Source: Acetobacter sp. AN02
GTDB lineage: Bacteria > Pseudomonadota > Alphaproteobacteria > Acetobacterales > Acetobacteraceae
NCBI RefSeq assembly: GCF_029759835.1
Contig: NZ_JAJJND010000023.1
Span: 1-32,143, forward strand
DNA: 32,143 nucleotides
Reading direction: 5' to 3'
The notes below the pieces were generated by a model that saw only the letters and a program-made list of their open reading frames with translations, ran no database searches and had not been told where the DNA came from. Of this stretch, positions 1 to 8,742 are shown one piece after another. The translations under genes were made by a program, and so were the position numbers. Numbering within the stretch: position 1 is the stretch's first letter; each line of letters begins with the position of its first letter.

Positions 1-222
1 GACGGATACGGTTTGCGTGCAGTATTCATCCATCCGTTCTGAAACACTCACGCACGAAAGTACATAACACTCTCTAGGACTTGAGTTTAAGGAAATACCT
101 TTATTATTAGATAAAACATAAGGAAAACCATTTCTGTAAATAATGTTTATATCAGGATTATCCGGCCTGTCCTCATCAGTTCTCACGTGTGTCAGTCTCG
201 GACCGGTTGCATCCCCCCCCAC
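1..222 (-). CDS. Possible truncated hypothetical protein (N-terminal part, runs off left edge)
   Basis: The minus strand is open from a GTG at 222 to the window edge (74 codons), preceded by an in-frame TAA shortly upstream. The predicted peptide starts MGGDATGPRLTHVRTDEDRP and is polar, with a stretch reading like a beta-strand (INIIYRNGFPYVL); I recognise no family. GC is low (27 percent in 61-120) compared with roughly 60 percent or more in the neighbouring genes, suggesting transferred DNA. There is no good ribosome binding site before the GTG, and a run of eight G lies just inside the start, so the true start could be in another frame. Being open for 74 codons in AT-rich DNA is suggestive but not proof. 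Confidence 0.35.
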   Translation of the reverse strand, partial: MGGDATGPRLTHVRTDEDRPDNPDINIIYRNGFPYVLSNNKGISLNSSPRECYVLSCVSVSERMDEYCTQTVSV

Positions 223-467
223 GATATAAATTTACCGGAATGGTGAAATAAAATTCTTTTGGCGATTCAAAACCTGACACGCTGCCTCTTTCCTCTGATC
301 AGAATCAGATCTGATGATCGTATATTTACTGTACGCTATCGACCCTCACACAGAAAAACAATGCGTTCCGGTATAAGCAGCCCGGCTTATCAGGTGCTCA
401 CCATCTCTCCTGAAAGCCCAATGTTACGTCGACAACGGCAGGAAATAGGACAAATACACACCACACC
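223..467. other. AT-rich intergenic region
   Basis: No convincing gene is seen. The stretch lies downstream of the minus-strand LysE gene and upstream of the possible left-edge gene. A short inverted repeat (ATAAGC/GCTTAT, about 375-393) could be a weak hairpin but has no T-tract. A plus-strand TTG-initiated frame at 259-471 has no ribosome binding site and runs into the end of the LysE gene. Confidence 0.5.
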
Positions 468-1103
468 CTAAACCCGCCGCTCAAAAGCCAGCCGCAGCCC
501 GAATCCCATAAAGATGCACCCCGTCACCCGGTCCATCCGCCGCACCACCTCGAGCCGCGACAGAAACCGTCCGAGCGGGATCGTCATCACAACAAGAAGA
601 GAGAACCAGATCAGCCCCATCACCACATGAAAACACGCCAGAAACAGGGAATACGCCGCAACATTCACACCATGCGGAATAAACTGCGGAAGAAAGGTGA
701 TGTAGAAAATCCCCACCTTCGGATTGAGCACATTGCTCACAAACCCCTGCCGGAACGCCCCGCGCGGCGTCAGACGGACCGGAACACCCCCCGCCCCGTC
801 GGCAAGACCACTGCGCGGACGCAGAACCATCCGCAGCCCCGCCTGAAACAGATAAAGCGCCCCTGCCCACTTCACCACGCCAAACGCCACGGAAGACGCA
901 GCCAGCAAAGCCGTCAGCCCGAACGCCGCACACACCCCCCAGACAAAAAGACCCGCCGTGATGCCCACAGCCGCCGCACCGCCACACCGCGTGCCGGACG
1001 TCGCGGACGCCCGCAGAACCGTCGCCGTGTCCAGACCCGGCGTCATGGTAAACAGCGCCGTGGTCACGATAAAAGCACTCAGGGAAATCAGGATATCATG
1101 CAT
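468..1103 (-). CDS. LysE/RhtB family amino-acid exporter
   Basis: This 211-residue inner-membrane protein matches the LysE/RhtB family, which exports amino acids or related small metabolites by proton antiport. It has the family-typical opening (MHDILISLSAFIVTTALFTM, followed by TPGLDT), several hydrophobic segments and the mid-protein motif FVSNVLNPKVGIFYITFLPQ. The open frame extends upstream to 1556, but that extension is the opposite strand of a plus-strand gene, and the length and hydrophobic start favour ATG at 1103. It is divergent from the secreted-protein gene at 1291, so 1104-1290 should hold both promoters. Substrate cannot be predicted. The family call is firm. Confidence 0.9.
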   Translation of the reverse strand: MHDILISLSAFIVTTALFTMTPGLDTATVLRASATSGTRCGGAAAVGITAGLFVWGVCAAFGLTALLAASSVAFGVVKWAGALYLFQAGLRMVLRPRSGLADGAGGVPVRLTPRGAFRQGFVSNVLNPKVGIFYITFLPQFIPHGVNVAAYSLFLACFHVVMGLIWFSLLVVMTIPLGRFLSRLEVVRRMDRVTGCIFMGFGLRLAFERRV

Positions 1104-1290
1104 GAAACCACATCTCGCCCGCCCCGGAATATTCCGCAAGCCTTCGTGAGCACACATCCTGACGCATCCGTGATATACACGGGACGAACGGCCCCGCTCT
1201 TTGTCCATGCGGACAGATCGGGCTAAACCTTCCCCGCAGGCTGCACGTCCGCAACACAAGGGACAGAGCAGCGCAGGAGATCTCAGTCTG

Positions 1291-1710
1291 ATGCTTTCTT
1301 TCACCCTCCGCCTCATGCCGCGCCCGGCAGCAGGGCTCGCAGCCCTCGCCCTGATGGCCGCATCCCCGGCCGTCTCAACCGCGGCACTGGCCGCCCAGGT
1401 CGGCAATTCCGGCTTCGGCACCGCAACAACGGACACGAATTTCGGACCGGATACAGGCACATCGGACGCCTCACCGAAACGCCACGAGAAAATGACCGTC
1501 CACGGCCACCGCTCCCTGCCCCCGGGATACCAGGAAGCCCCGTCCGTCGACATCAACCACGGCCCGGACCCGGATCACGACATCGCCTCACACAGAGACG
1601 CCGTCACCGGAACCGATCTCTCGAAATTCGGATCAGCCTACCAGGAATCCGGCCCCATGCAGGGCAAACTCGGCGATTCCACAGGCAACGGATGGGTCAC
1701 CCCGCGCTGA
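1291..1710 (+). CDS. Small secreted hypothetical protein
   Basis: The predicted product has 139 residues. It starts with a signal peptide: basic residues, a hydrophobic Ala/Leu core, and a probable cleavage site near ALAA-Q about 35 residues in. The mature part is polar, rich in Gly, Asp, His, Ser and Thr, with no hydrophobic core or recognisable catalytic motif, so it may be disordered or bind metal or polymer in the periplasm. The start was chosen because the signal peptide begins here and an AGGAGA-like site lies about 11 bases upstream; the frame itself opens at 1201. It converges with the minus-strand gene ending at 1722. Function is unknown. Confidence 0.65.
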   Translation: MLSFTLRLMPRPAAGLAALALMAASPAVSTAALAAQVGNSGFGTATTDTNFGPDTGTSDASPKRHEKMTVHGHRSLPPGYQEAPSVDINHGPDPDHDIASHRDAVTGTDLSKFGSAYQESGPMQGKLGDSTGNGWVTPR

Positions 1711-1721
1711 TCACACACCCC

Positions 1722-2186
1722 TCAGACCCCGTCATCCGCCAGACCGGATGACGGCTCCTCCGGAGAAACCTCCCCAAAGGCACTCCCCCCGGAAACAGCC
1801 TCCTCAGACGCAGAGCCCTCAGACACAGGCCCCTCCGGCCAGCTCCGCATCTCCGCAATCCGGTTCGTAAGAGCGTGGTTCTCCAGAGACAAAGACACGA
1901 TCTGCTCCCGCTGCCACTGCTCCAGAGACAGCATGTTCGCAATCTGGCTCTCCATCGCCTCGATCCGCGCCTGCAGCGTCCCGATCAGACCCGCAAGCTC
2001 CGCCTGAGACCTCCCGTCCCGGAACCGCTCGCCGCGCAGGAACAGAGCCTCGGAACGCCAGCTCTCCATCTCCTGATGCAGCTCGCCATAAGCCTGAGCC
2101 AGATGCCGCACATCCTTCCCGACCCAGTACCGGGCCCAGTCCGTCCCCCCGGCACGAAACCGGTTGTCTGATGACGATCGCGACAT
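1722..2186 (-). CDS. Coiled-coil hypothetical protein downstream of transglutaminase
   Basis: The product is a 154-residue soluble protein of unknown function. Residues about 25-110 are heptad-like and rich in Glu, Gln, Ala and Leu (for example LIGTLQARIEAMESQIANML), predicting a coiled coil; the last 40 residues are low-complexity Ser/Glu/Pro/Gly. ATG at 2186 was preferred to the GTG at 2195 because AAGGAG lies about 10 bases before the ATG and only 1 base before the GTG. It follows the transglutaminase gene by 59 bases on the same strand and is probably cotranscribed with it. The tail has biased composition, so the exact extent is less certain than the existence of the gene. Confidence 0.6.
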   Translation of the reverse strand: MSRSSSDNRFRAGGTDWARYWVGKDVRHLAQAYGELHQEMESWRSEALFLRGERFRDGRSQAELAGLIGTLQARIEAMESQIANMLSLEQWQREQIVSLSLENHALTNRIAEMRSWPEGPVSEGSASEEAVSGGSAFGEVSPEEPSSGLADDGV

Positions 2187-2245
2187 AACAGACACGCTCC
2201 TTCACCCGGCCTGCACCCGGACAGAAAGGAAAAACAGCCCGGGAG

Positions 2246-3154
2246 TCAGACCACAGGCACAACCTGTTCCGGAAAAAGCTCCCCCTCCCACTCATCCGCA
2301 GGAACAAGATCAACACCGACACGCAGCGTATCCCCGCCGCCACCCAGGATCAGACCACGAACCGGACTGATATCCGCATAGTCCAGACCCCAGCCCAGAA
2401 CCACATGCTCCTCGGTCGTGACAATGCCGTTCGTCGGATCAAACCCCGCCCAGCCGATCTCCGGACCCAGCCATACACCCGCCCAGGCATGAGACACATC
2501 CGCACCCAGACGCCGCTTCTGCCCCGGCGGCGGACGCGTGCGGATATAGCCCGACATATACCGCGCAGGAAGCCCCAGAGCCCGAAGCCCGCTCACCATC
2601 AGATGCGTGAAATCCTGACACACACCCTGACGCATCTCCAGAACCTCCTCAACAGTGGTCCGCAGATTCGTCACCCCCGAACAGAACCGGAAATCTGTAT
2701 AGATCCGGGTGTTCAGCTCAGACACCGCCTCCAGAACCGGACGCCCCGGCGCAAAGGACTCCGCCGCCCAGGCCCCGGCCGCAACAGAAGTCGGACACAT
2801 CGCCCCGGCAAACAGAAACCGCGCAACCTCACCATCAGACGCCGCCATCCGCGCAACCTGTTCCCAGGACAGTGTGGCAGACATCTCGGGAAGAGGCGGA
2901 AAACTCACGTCAACCTCAGAGTCCGCAATCACACGGAACAGATCGTGCGGAACCTCATGAAACAGCCACGACACATGATTGCCAAACGAATCCCGCCCGC
3001 TCGTCCGCCGCACCGGATCAGGCTCACAGGACAGATGCGTGCGAAGAACACGCTGCCCCGGCAGATCACGCGGCGTGACATGCAGAATATGCGCCGCAAG
3101 ATCCACAGGACGGCCATAGGCATAGGTCGTGATATGACGAACCCGGTAAATCAC
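2246..3154 (-). CDS. Transglutaminase-like cysteine protease/amidase family protein (COG1305 type)
   Basis: This 302-residue protein has an N-terminal beta-rich domain typical of bacterial transglutaminase-like proteins (YRVRHITTYAYGRPV at the start) followed by a papain-like transglutaminase core. The triad is visible: Cys179 in RQGVCQDFTHL, His222 in DVSHAWAGVW and Asp239 in GFDPTNG. Such proteins cleave or form amide bonds. No signal peptide is seen, so it should act in the cytoplasm. The GTG start overlaps the stop of the upstream ATP-grasp/alpha-E gene (GTGA), implying translational coupling. Pairing with ATP-grasp and alpha-E proteins is a known conserved neighbourhood, predicted in the literature to make or modify peptides. 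Substrate unknown. Confidence 0.88.
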   Translation of the reverse strand: MIYRVRHITTYAYGRPVDLAAHILHVTPRDLPGQRVLRTHLSCEPDPVRRTSGRDSFGNHVSWLFHEVPHDLFRVIADSEVDVSFPPLPEMSATLSWEQVARMAASDGEVARFLFAGAMCPTSVAAGAWAAESFAPGRPVLEAVSELNTRIYTDFRFCSGVTNLRTTVEEVLEMRQGVCQDFTHLMVSGLRALGLPARYMSGYIRTRPPPGQKRRLGADVSHAWAGVWLGPEIGWAGFDPTNGIVTTEEHVVLGWGLDYADISPVRGLILGGGGDTLRVGVDLVPADEWEGELFPEQVVPVV

Positions 3155-5685
3155 GCGAAAAACCCGTCCTCAGCCGGAAGCCCCTCCCCGCCGGGAGAAG
3201 GATCAGACGAATCAACCCGGCGCGGCGCAACCAGAACCGTAAAACACGCCCGCGTCAGACGATCGGACAGCAGCTCCAGATCCTCCGTCACAGCCCGCAG
3301 ACCCGCAGGCAGATCCGCCGCCGCCACATCCTGATCCGCCGCATCGAAAACAGACTGCGCCAGACCCCGAAGTCCGTCGAGAATCTCCTGCGCCCCGCGC
3401 GGAAGATCATCACGCACACCATCGCCGCCCTCGGCCACGGACGCCATCGCCTGCCGCAGCGTCGCAAGCTGATATCCGGCCCCCCTGGGATTGTCCTCGT
3501 CAAGCAGCAGAAGATCGAGAACCGGAGCAGGCTGCATCACACCGAAATACCGGGACCGATAGGTGATGGAACTGTCACACAGCTCCAGCATCAGACGCAG
3601 CGCACTCTCCATCCGCCCGCGCTGCCGCAGACCCGGCTGATCCAGAAGCGTCGAACAGGTCAGAAGAACCGTGCCCGTACGCTCAAACCGCCGGCCCATG
3701 TCCAGAAACAGACGCCCGCCCGAACGCAGCATGTTCTCCGCGGAAAATCCCGAAATCGTCGCGCTGTACCCGACCACACGCTCCATCACGCGCGACAGAC
3801 GCTCCAGACTGCGCGCCGGATCATCCCCCCGCGCCCGGCAGCCCGGAATCGCAGACATCAGATCCTCCGCACCATACACAATAAAATGCCGCATCTCCCG
3901 CGTCAGACGATCCGAAAGCTCCGGAGCCAGACTGTCAATGCTGCGGAAAGACCGCATGAACAGCCCCTCCTGAGCCGTCGCCGTCAGCAGCTCACGCGTC
4001 AGCGCAACCAGACTGTAACCGGAAACCGGAACATCCTCGATCACCTTCGCCGCACGCAAAAGCCGGACCAGACCGTCAATATCCGCACGCTCACGCGGGG
4101 ACAGATCCGTCACGGACAGATGCGACAGAATCACGCGCATCATCCGCGCCGCACCCTCAACCCGCTCCAGATACCGCCCGAGCCAGAAAAAATCCTCCGC
4201 CGCACGGCTGGGAAGATCCCCGTGCGCACGACGGATCGGCAGACGCCGGGAAGGAATGAATGCCATGCCCCGGCGCTCCTCATGATTCCCCGCCAGAACC
4301 CACACGTCCTTGCTCACCATCCCCGAACGGATGCGCCCCGGAGCCAGAAGATCCTGAGCCGTCCGGCTGATCCGCGCCAGACCGCCGGGAAGAACATTCC
4401 ACTGCTCACCGTCAAAAGCCGCAAACATCCGCAGAACAACCGGATGCGGCTCAATACACTCCCCCGCCAGAGCCGGCGTCACGGACGGACCGTCAATCTC
4501 CAGAGCCATATGCTCCCAGCGCCGCTCCGAAAATGCCGCACACTCCTCCGCAGGGATCTCCCCGTAGCGGCGCACCGTACTGTCCCCGTCTGTTGCGGAC
4601 ATGACATGCCACCCGTCCTGCGGAACAGGACAGGACACATCACCCGGCCAGAACGCACGAACCGTCCGGAGCAGCAGATCCTCCCCGAGCAGAAACCGCG
4701 AAAGCTCCGGAAAAAACGGCAGAAGACCCGGCGTCTCGGCATAACCCGCACGCGGATCATTCATCAGACGCACCGCACCCCCGCGCGCAACATCCAGAAG
4801 ACCCGTAATCCCCCAGGCCCCCGTCCCGTCCAGCTCCAGAGGATCAAGCGTCGCCGCATCCTGCCGAATCAGCAGAACATCCACAGGACGCAGACCCCGC
4901 ACGGTCTTGAGCCACAGCTCACCCTGCCGCGCACTCAGATCCCCGCCCTCAGCCAGAGTACAGCCCAGCTCACGCGCCAGAAGAACATGCTCGGGCCAGT
5001 GCGGATCCTGAGGCCCCGGCGTCAGAAGCGCCAGAGCCGGACTGTTCGTCTCCGGGTCCGTCCGCGTCGCCGCCCCCAGAAGAGCCTCCTGCCACAGATC
5101 CATAAACGGAGAGATGTGCCGCAGGTCATAACCGGAAAACAGCTCCGGCAGCACACGCACCATCTGCCGCCGGTTCTCCAGAGCACGCCCCGCACCGTTG
5201 GCCCGGGACAGACGATCCCCCAGAACACTCCAGCGCCCGTCATTCTCACGAACGAGATCAACCGCGAAAAAGGAGAAAAACCGGTCCGTCGGCGGACAGC
5301 CATCCGTCTGCGGAACGCTCAGCCAGGTCCGGCTCGACCACAGCAGAGACGGCGGCAGAACCCCCGAAGACAGAATACGCCGCTCGCCATAGGCATCCTG
5401 AAGCAGAGCCTCCAGAAGCCGCGCCCGCTGAATGATCCCCGCCTCAAGATCAGCAAACTCCGCCGCATCAAGGATCAGCGGAACCGGATCACAGCCGGGG
5501 GCAACCATCGTCCCGGCCTCGGGACGCTGGCTCATCTGATCCCGCAGGGCCACAGAGATCTGCCCGCCCCGCTCCGCCAGCTCCTGAGCCCCCAGCTCCG
5601 AAATGGTGCTGAGAAGCCGCCGCCAGCGGGGACGGACACCACCCTGCCCGTCCACCATCTCATCAAGGGGCGTCGAATGAGTCAT
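3151..5685 (-). CDS. Circularly permuted ATP-grasp protein fused to alpha-E domain
   Basis: The 844-residue product combines two units. Residues roughly 1-480 match the circularly permuted ATP-grasp family (COG2308 type): CPPTDRFFSFFAVDL, SGAGRALENR-like NGAGRALENRR, LLTPGPQDPHWPEH, LAEGGDL and VRGLRPVDVLL are typical blocks. From about residue 490 (LPSRAAEDFFWLGRYLERVE) to the end it matches the helical alpha-E family (COG2307 type). In many genomes these are separate genes. ATP-grasp enzymes join a carboxylate to an amine using ATP, so an amidoligase role is inferred. ATG at 5685 was chosen over one three codons upstream. It is the first gene of a unit with the transglutaminase, overlapping by four bases. 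Confidence 0.88.
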   Translation of the reverse strand: MTHSTPLDEMVDGQGGVRPRWRRLLSTISELGAQELAERGGQISVALRDQMSQRPEAGTMVAPGCDPVPLILDAAEFADLEAGIIQRARLLEALLQDAYGERRILSSGVLPPSLLWSSRTWLSVPQTDGCPPTDRFFSFFAVDLVRENDGRWSVLGDRLSRANGAGRALENRRQMVRVLPELFSGYDLRHISPFMDLWQEALLGAATRTDPETNSPALALLTPGPQDPHWPEHVLLARELGCTLAEGGDLSARQGELWLKTVRGLRPVDVLLIRQDAATLDPLELDGTGAWGITGLLDVARGGAVRLMNDPRAGYAETPGLLPFFPELSRFLLGEDLLLRTVRAFWPGDVSCPVPQDGWHVMSATDGDSTVRRYGEIPAEECAAFSERRWEHMALEIDGPSVTPALAGECIEPHPVVLRMFAAFDGEQWNVLPGGLARISRTAQDLLAPGRIRSGMVSKDVWVLAGNHEERRGMAFIPSRRLPIRRAHGDLPSRAAEDFFWLGRYLERVEGAARMMRVILSHLSVTDLSPRERADIDGLVRLLRAAKVIEDVPVSGYSLVALTRELLTATAQEGLFMRSFRSIDSLAPELSDRLTREMRHFIVYGAEDLMSAIPGCRARGDDPARSLERLSRVMERVVGYSATISGFSAENMLRSGGRLFLDMGRRFERTGTVLLTCSTLLDQPGLRQRGRMESALRLMLELCDSSITYRSRYFGVMQPAPVLDLLLLDEDNPRGAGYQLATLRQAMASVAEGGDGVRDDLPRGAQEILDGLRGLAQSVFDAADQDVAAADLPAGLRAVTEDLELLSDRLTRACFTVLVAPRRVDSSDPSPGGEGLPAEDGFFA

Positions 5686-5807
5686 AGCCGCCATCTCTAG
5701 GTGGCATACCAGGAAGATGACAACCCTGTCATCCGCAATATTATGTTTTTAATTCAGGGAAGTTGCGGAAAAACCTCAGATTTTCCCCGGTTTCCCGCAA
5801 ACACCGG

Positions 5808-5840
5808 AAAAACTCTCCCGGAGCCGCAGCCCCGGAAGAG
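5808..5840 (-). terminator. Rho-independent terminator downstream of gloA
   Basis: Read on the minus strand, a 12-base-pair stem (CTCTTCCGGGGC with GCTCCGGGAGAG, including two G-U pairs) closes a TGCG loop and is followed directly by five T. It lies about 37 bases past the gloA stop and should end the long minus-strand envelope transcript before the ATP-grasp gene. A second perfect inverted repeat (ACCGGCC/GGCCGGT) sits between it and gloA. Confidence 0.85.
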
Positions 5841-5876
5841 CAGGAGCCTAAGAGCCGAACCGGCCCCGGCCGGTCG

Positions 5877-6272
5877 TCAGACGCCCCGGCCCTCGATCAG
5901 CTCGATCTTATAACCATCCGGGTCCTCGACAAAGGCAATCACGGACGTCCCGAACTTCAGCGGACCAGGCTCACGCGTCACCTTGCCACCCCCGGCACGG
6001 ATCTTCTCAACCGCCGCATAAATATCCGGGACACCGACGGCAAAATGACCGAATCCGTCGCCGATCTCATACCCGTCATCCTTGCCCCAGTTATAGGTCA
6101 GCTCAATCTCGGCCTGCCCCGCCGCATTGTCCGCATAACCAATGTAAACCAGCGTATATTTCCCCTCCGGAACCTCACGGCGCCGCAGCTCGTGCATCCC
6201 GAGAAGCTTATAGAACGCAAGCGAATTCACCAGATTCTTCACCCGGACCATCGTGTGCAGATAAGTCGCCAT
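5877..6272 (-). CDS. gloA: Lactoylglutathione lyase (glyoxalase I)
   Basis: This 131-residue enzyme converts the hemithioacetal of methylglyoxal and glutathione to S-lactoylglutathione in the cytosol, the first step of methylglyoxal detoxification. It aligns along its length with bacterial Ni-type GloA ([23 protein letters not shown]). The four metal ligands are all present: His6, Glu57, His76 and Glu124. The ATG is preceded by CGGAGA about nine bases upstream. It follows lpxI by 68 bases on the same strand with no clear terminator between, so it may be the last gene of the envelope transcript; a strong terminator follows it. In many alphaproteobacteria lpxB occupies this place. Confidence 0.95.
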   Translation of the reverse strand: MATYLHTMVRVKNLVNSLAFYKLLGMHELRRREVPEGKYTLVYIGYADNAAGQAEIELTYNWGKDDGYEIGDGFGHFAVGVPDIYAAVEKIRAGGGKVTREPGPLKFGTSVIAFVEDPDGYKIELIEGRGV

Positions 6273-6340
6273 TGCCGTTTTCTCCGTTCTTCTTTCTTCA
6301 TTTATCAGACAGCCGCCATAACCCCGGCCGCCCGGACCAT

Positions 6341-7192
6341 TCAGACCGCTCCCGGGCCCGCCTCATCCGGCAGCACCCCGTACAGAAACAGTCCCGCCTC
6401 GTCCGCCGCGCGGATGCAGCCCGGCAGATCCGTAAACAGAACGCCGCCAGCCCCGTAAGCGATCCCTGACAGACCGGCTTTATGTGCACCGCCGATCGTC
6501 ACAGGACCAATCACCGGCATGTCGGCACGATCCTCCTGACCAGGCTTGAGAAGCTTGACAAGCGTCCCGCCCTCCCCCGGCTGACGGCACAGACCCGCAC
6601 GCTCCAGCATCCGGTCCGTCCCCTCCATCGCCTCAACCGCCAGGACCACACCGTTCTGAACCACACAGCCCTGCCCGATATCCAGACGCCCCAGAGCCCG
6701 CACAACCTCCGCACCACGCCGGATATCCGCCATCATCCGCGCATCCGGCGCAATGCGCCCGCACACCCCGGCCGGACCCAGAGCAGAGCCCAGAAACTCA
6801 TGCGCCCCGCGGACACGAAACCCCTCCTCGCCCAGAATCCGGACCAGAGCCCCCAGAAGACCATCATCCCCGGAAAAAACAGCCCGCCCCAGACGCGCAA
6901 GAATCCGCGCCCCTTCCGCATCCGGACGCAGATCCCTGAAAGACGGACGACGCACCGGCCCGATCAGAACCAGATCCCGGCACTCCTGCGCCCGCAGCGT
7001 CGCCAGAATCTGCCCGGCCGCCGCCAGACGCACATAGGCATGCGGCCAGCCCCCGATCACCCCGGGCTCCGCAAAATCCTGAAAACCAAGAATGAAAACC
7101 CGACGCCCCTGCGCCGCAGCCGCCGCGGCAACCTGCCCCGGAAGCGGACCACCGCCCGCAAGAATGCCCAGAGCCGGATCAGACCCCGTCAT
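6341..7192 (-). CDS. lpxI: UDP-2,3-diacylglucosamine diphosphatase LpxI
   Basis: This 283-residue protein is the alphaproteobacterial LpxI (formerly DUF1009), which hydrolyses UDP-2,3-diacylglucosamine to lipid X and UMP in lipid A synthesis, replacing LpxH. Diagnostic blocks are [15 protein letters not shown] at the start, [15 protein letters not shown] in the middle, and [18 protein letters not shown] near the C-terminus. Length is usual for the family. It starts nine bases after the lpxA stop and is clearly in the same operon. lpxB, which acts next in the pathway and often follows directly, is not present in this window. Confidence 0.95.
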   Translation of the reverse strand: MTGSDPALGILAGGGPLPGQVAAAAAAQGRRVFILGFQDFAEPGVIGGWPHAYVRLAAAGQILATLRAQECRDLVLIGPVRRPSFRDLRPDAEGARILARLGRAVFSGDDGLLGALVRILGEEGFRVRGAHEFLGSALGPAGVCGRIAPDARMMADIRRGAEVVRALGRLDIGQGCVVQNGVVLAVEAMEGTDRMLERAGLCRQPGEGGTLVKLLKPGQEDRADMPVIGPVTIGGAHKAGLSGIAYGAGGVLFTDLPGCIRAADEAGLFLYGVLPDEAGPGAV

Positions 7193-7201
7193 CAGCGCAG
7201 A

Positions 7202-8053
7202 TCAGTCCGCCTGCTCATCACGCAAAAGCGCACTGCGCGCCGCAGGCCTGACCAGCCCGCGATGCCCCGGAACCTCAATAAACGCCAGAATCTCCGCAAC
7301 ACGCGGATGCCCGCCGAATTCCTCACGCACACGCACCAGACGCACCGCAAAAGGCTCAGCCTCCTCCGCCGGATACAGCATCCGCCAGGCCCTGCGCATG
7401 ACATGCATCTCCGCAGACGAAACCCCGTTCCGGCGCAGCCAGATCCAGTGCAGACCCACCAGACGCGCACGGTTGCCCATCACGCTGCCATAGGGAATGA
7501 CATCCGCCTCAACACCGGTCACACCGCCCACCATGGCCGCACGCCCGATGCGGACAAACTGATGAATCGCCGCAGACCCCATCACACGCGCATCATCCGC
7601 AATATGCACATGACCGCCCATGACGACGTTGTTCACGATGATCACACGATCACCAAGCTCACAGTCATGCGCGATATGTGCATTCGCCATGATCAGACAA
7701 TCCGCCCCGACCCGCGTCAGACCAGACCCGGACGCCGTCCCGCGATGAATGGTCACATGCTCGCGCACAACCGTCCGCGGCCCGATCTCACACCGCGTCG
7801 GCTCGCCCCCGTATTTCAGATCCTGCGGTTCAAGACCCACGGACACAAACGGAAAAAGCCGCACACCGGCACCGATCACCGTGTGCCCGTCAGCAACGAC
7901 ATGGGAAATCAGCTCGGCCCCGTCACCGATCACGACATCAGCCCCGACCGTACACCACGGCCCGATCCGGACACCCTCACCGATCACCGCACCAGGCGCG
8001 ATGATCGCAGTCGGATGAATGGCACTGCCGGGCCGGGACTGTGTTACGTTCAT
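7202..8053 (-). CDS. lpxA: UDP-N-acetylglucosamine acyltransferase LpxA
   Basis: LpxA transfers a 3-hydroxyacyl chain from ACP to the 3-OH of UDP-GlcNAc, the first step of lipid A synthesis. The 283-residue product has left-handed beta-helix hexapeptide repeats over the first two thirds and the helical C-terminal domain with VGLHWIWLRRNGVS. The catalytic histidine lies in NAHIAHDC (His129), and IHRGTASG is also conserved. ATG at 8053 begins just before the first hexapeptide repeat. The frame is open to 8206, but the upstream 51 residues are Arg-rich and unlike LpxA. The 167-base gap to fabZ is the widest between fabZ and lpxI. Confidence 0.95.
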   Translation of the reverse strand: MNVTQSRPGSAIHPTAIIAPGAVIGEGVRIGPWCTVGADVVIGDGAELISHVVADGHTVIGAGVRLFPFVSVGLEPQDLKYGGEPTRCEIGPRTVVREHVTIHRGTASGSGLTRVGADCLIMANAHIAHDCELGDRVIIVNNVVMGGHVHIADDARVMGSAAIHQFVRIGRAAMVGGVTGVEADVIPYGSVMGNRARLVGLHWIWLRRNGVSSAEMHVMRRAWRMLYPAEEAEPFAVRLVRVREEFGGHPRVAEILAFIEVPGHRGLVRPAARSALLRDEQAD

Positions 8054-8220
8054 CTGTCGAACTTCCGCTGCGTGAGCCAGAACCGCCTCCTCAACGTCAT
8101 CTGCATGCCCCGATGCGCCGTCATTATGGCACCGGCAGGGCAGCAGCCGGTCACGCCGGGGCCGCCATCGCGGGCCTGACCGGAACGCCCGGCAAGCCCC
8201 TCTCAATTAAGAGACCTGTC

Positions 8221-8742
8221 TCAGGCCATGATCATGGCACTGAAGGATGCTTCGGCAACCGACACGCCGTCAACCTGGGCAACACCATGGAATTTCCACA
8301 CATTCGCCCGCCGGCGTTCTTTCGTTACAATAATCCGCAGCTGATCCCCCGGACCCACGGGACGGCGGAACTTCGCATTCTCGATCGTCATGAAATAAAC
8401 GAGCTTACCCTCGAAATCCTTACCCAGCGTCCGGACAACGAGAACCGCCGCAGTCTGCGCCATCGCCTCGATCTGCAGCACGCCCGGCATGACCGGACGG
8501 GACGGGAAATGCCCCTGAAAAAACGGCTCGTTCATCGTGACATTCTTGATGCCGACGGCAGACTCGCCAAGAACGACATCCTCCATCCGGTCGATCAGCA
8601 GGAACGGATAGCGATGGGGAATCGCCTCCATGATCTCCAGAATCTCAATCCTGTCCAGACGCACCGGCGCCTCACCATCCTGCGCAGGCTCCGCCGCCTG
8701 TACACCCGCCTGTCCTGCTTCCATCTTCTTCTGTCCGGTCAT
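8221..8742 (-). CDS. fabZ: 3-hydroxyacyl-ACP dehydratase FabZ
   Basis: FabZ dehydrates 3-hydroxyacyl-ACP in fatty-acid elongation and so competes with LpxA and LpxD for the same acyl-ACP pool, a reason for its place among lpx genes. The 173-residue product has the hot-dog fold motifs PHRYPFLLIDR and GHFPSRPVMPGVLQIEAMAQ, with catalytic His78 and Glu92. A roughly 27-residue Gln/Ala/Glu-rich N-terminal extension makes it longer than the usual 145-150. Its ATG overlaps the lpxD stop (ATGA), which supports this start and translational coupling. Confidence 0.95.
   Translation of the reverse strand: MTGQKKMEAGQAGVQAAEPAQDGEAPVRLDRIEILEIMEAIPHRYPFLLIDRMEDVVLGESAVGIKNVTMNEPFFQGHFPSRPVMPGVLQIEAMAQTAAVLVVRTLGKDFEGKLVYFMTIENAKFRRPVGPGDQLRIIVTKERRRANVWKFHGVAQVDGVSVAEASFSAMIMA

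Noticed and set aside
259-471. Plus-strand 70-codon frame in the left intergenic region
   Set aside because: TTG start without a ribosome site, running into the end of the LysE gene.
3886-5700. Long plus-strand open frame of 604 codons opposite the ATP-grasp gene
   Set aside because: It is Arg/Pro/Gln-rich with no domain and is the mirror of a clearly recognised coding strand in high-GC DNA.
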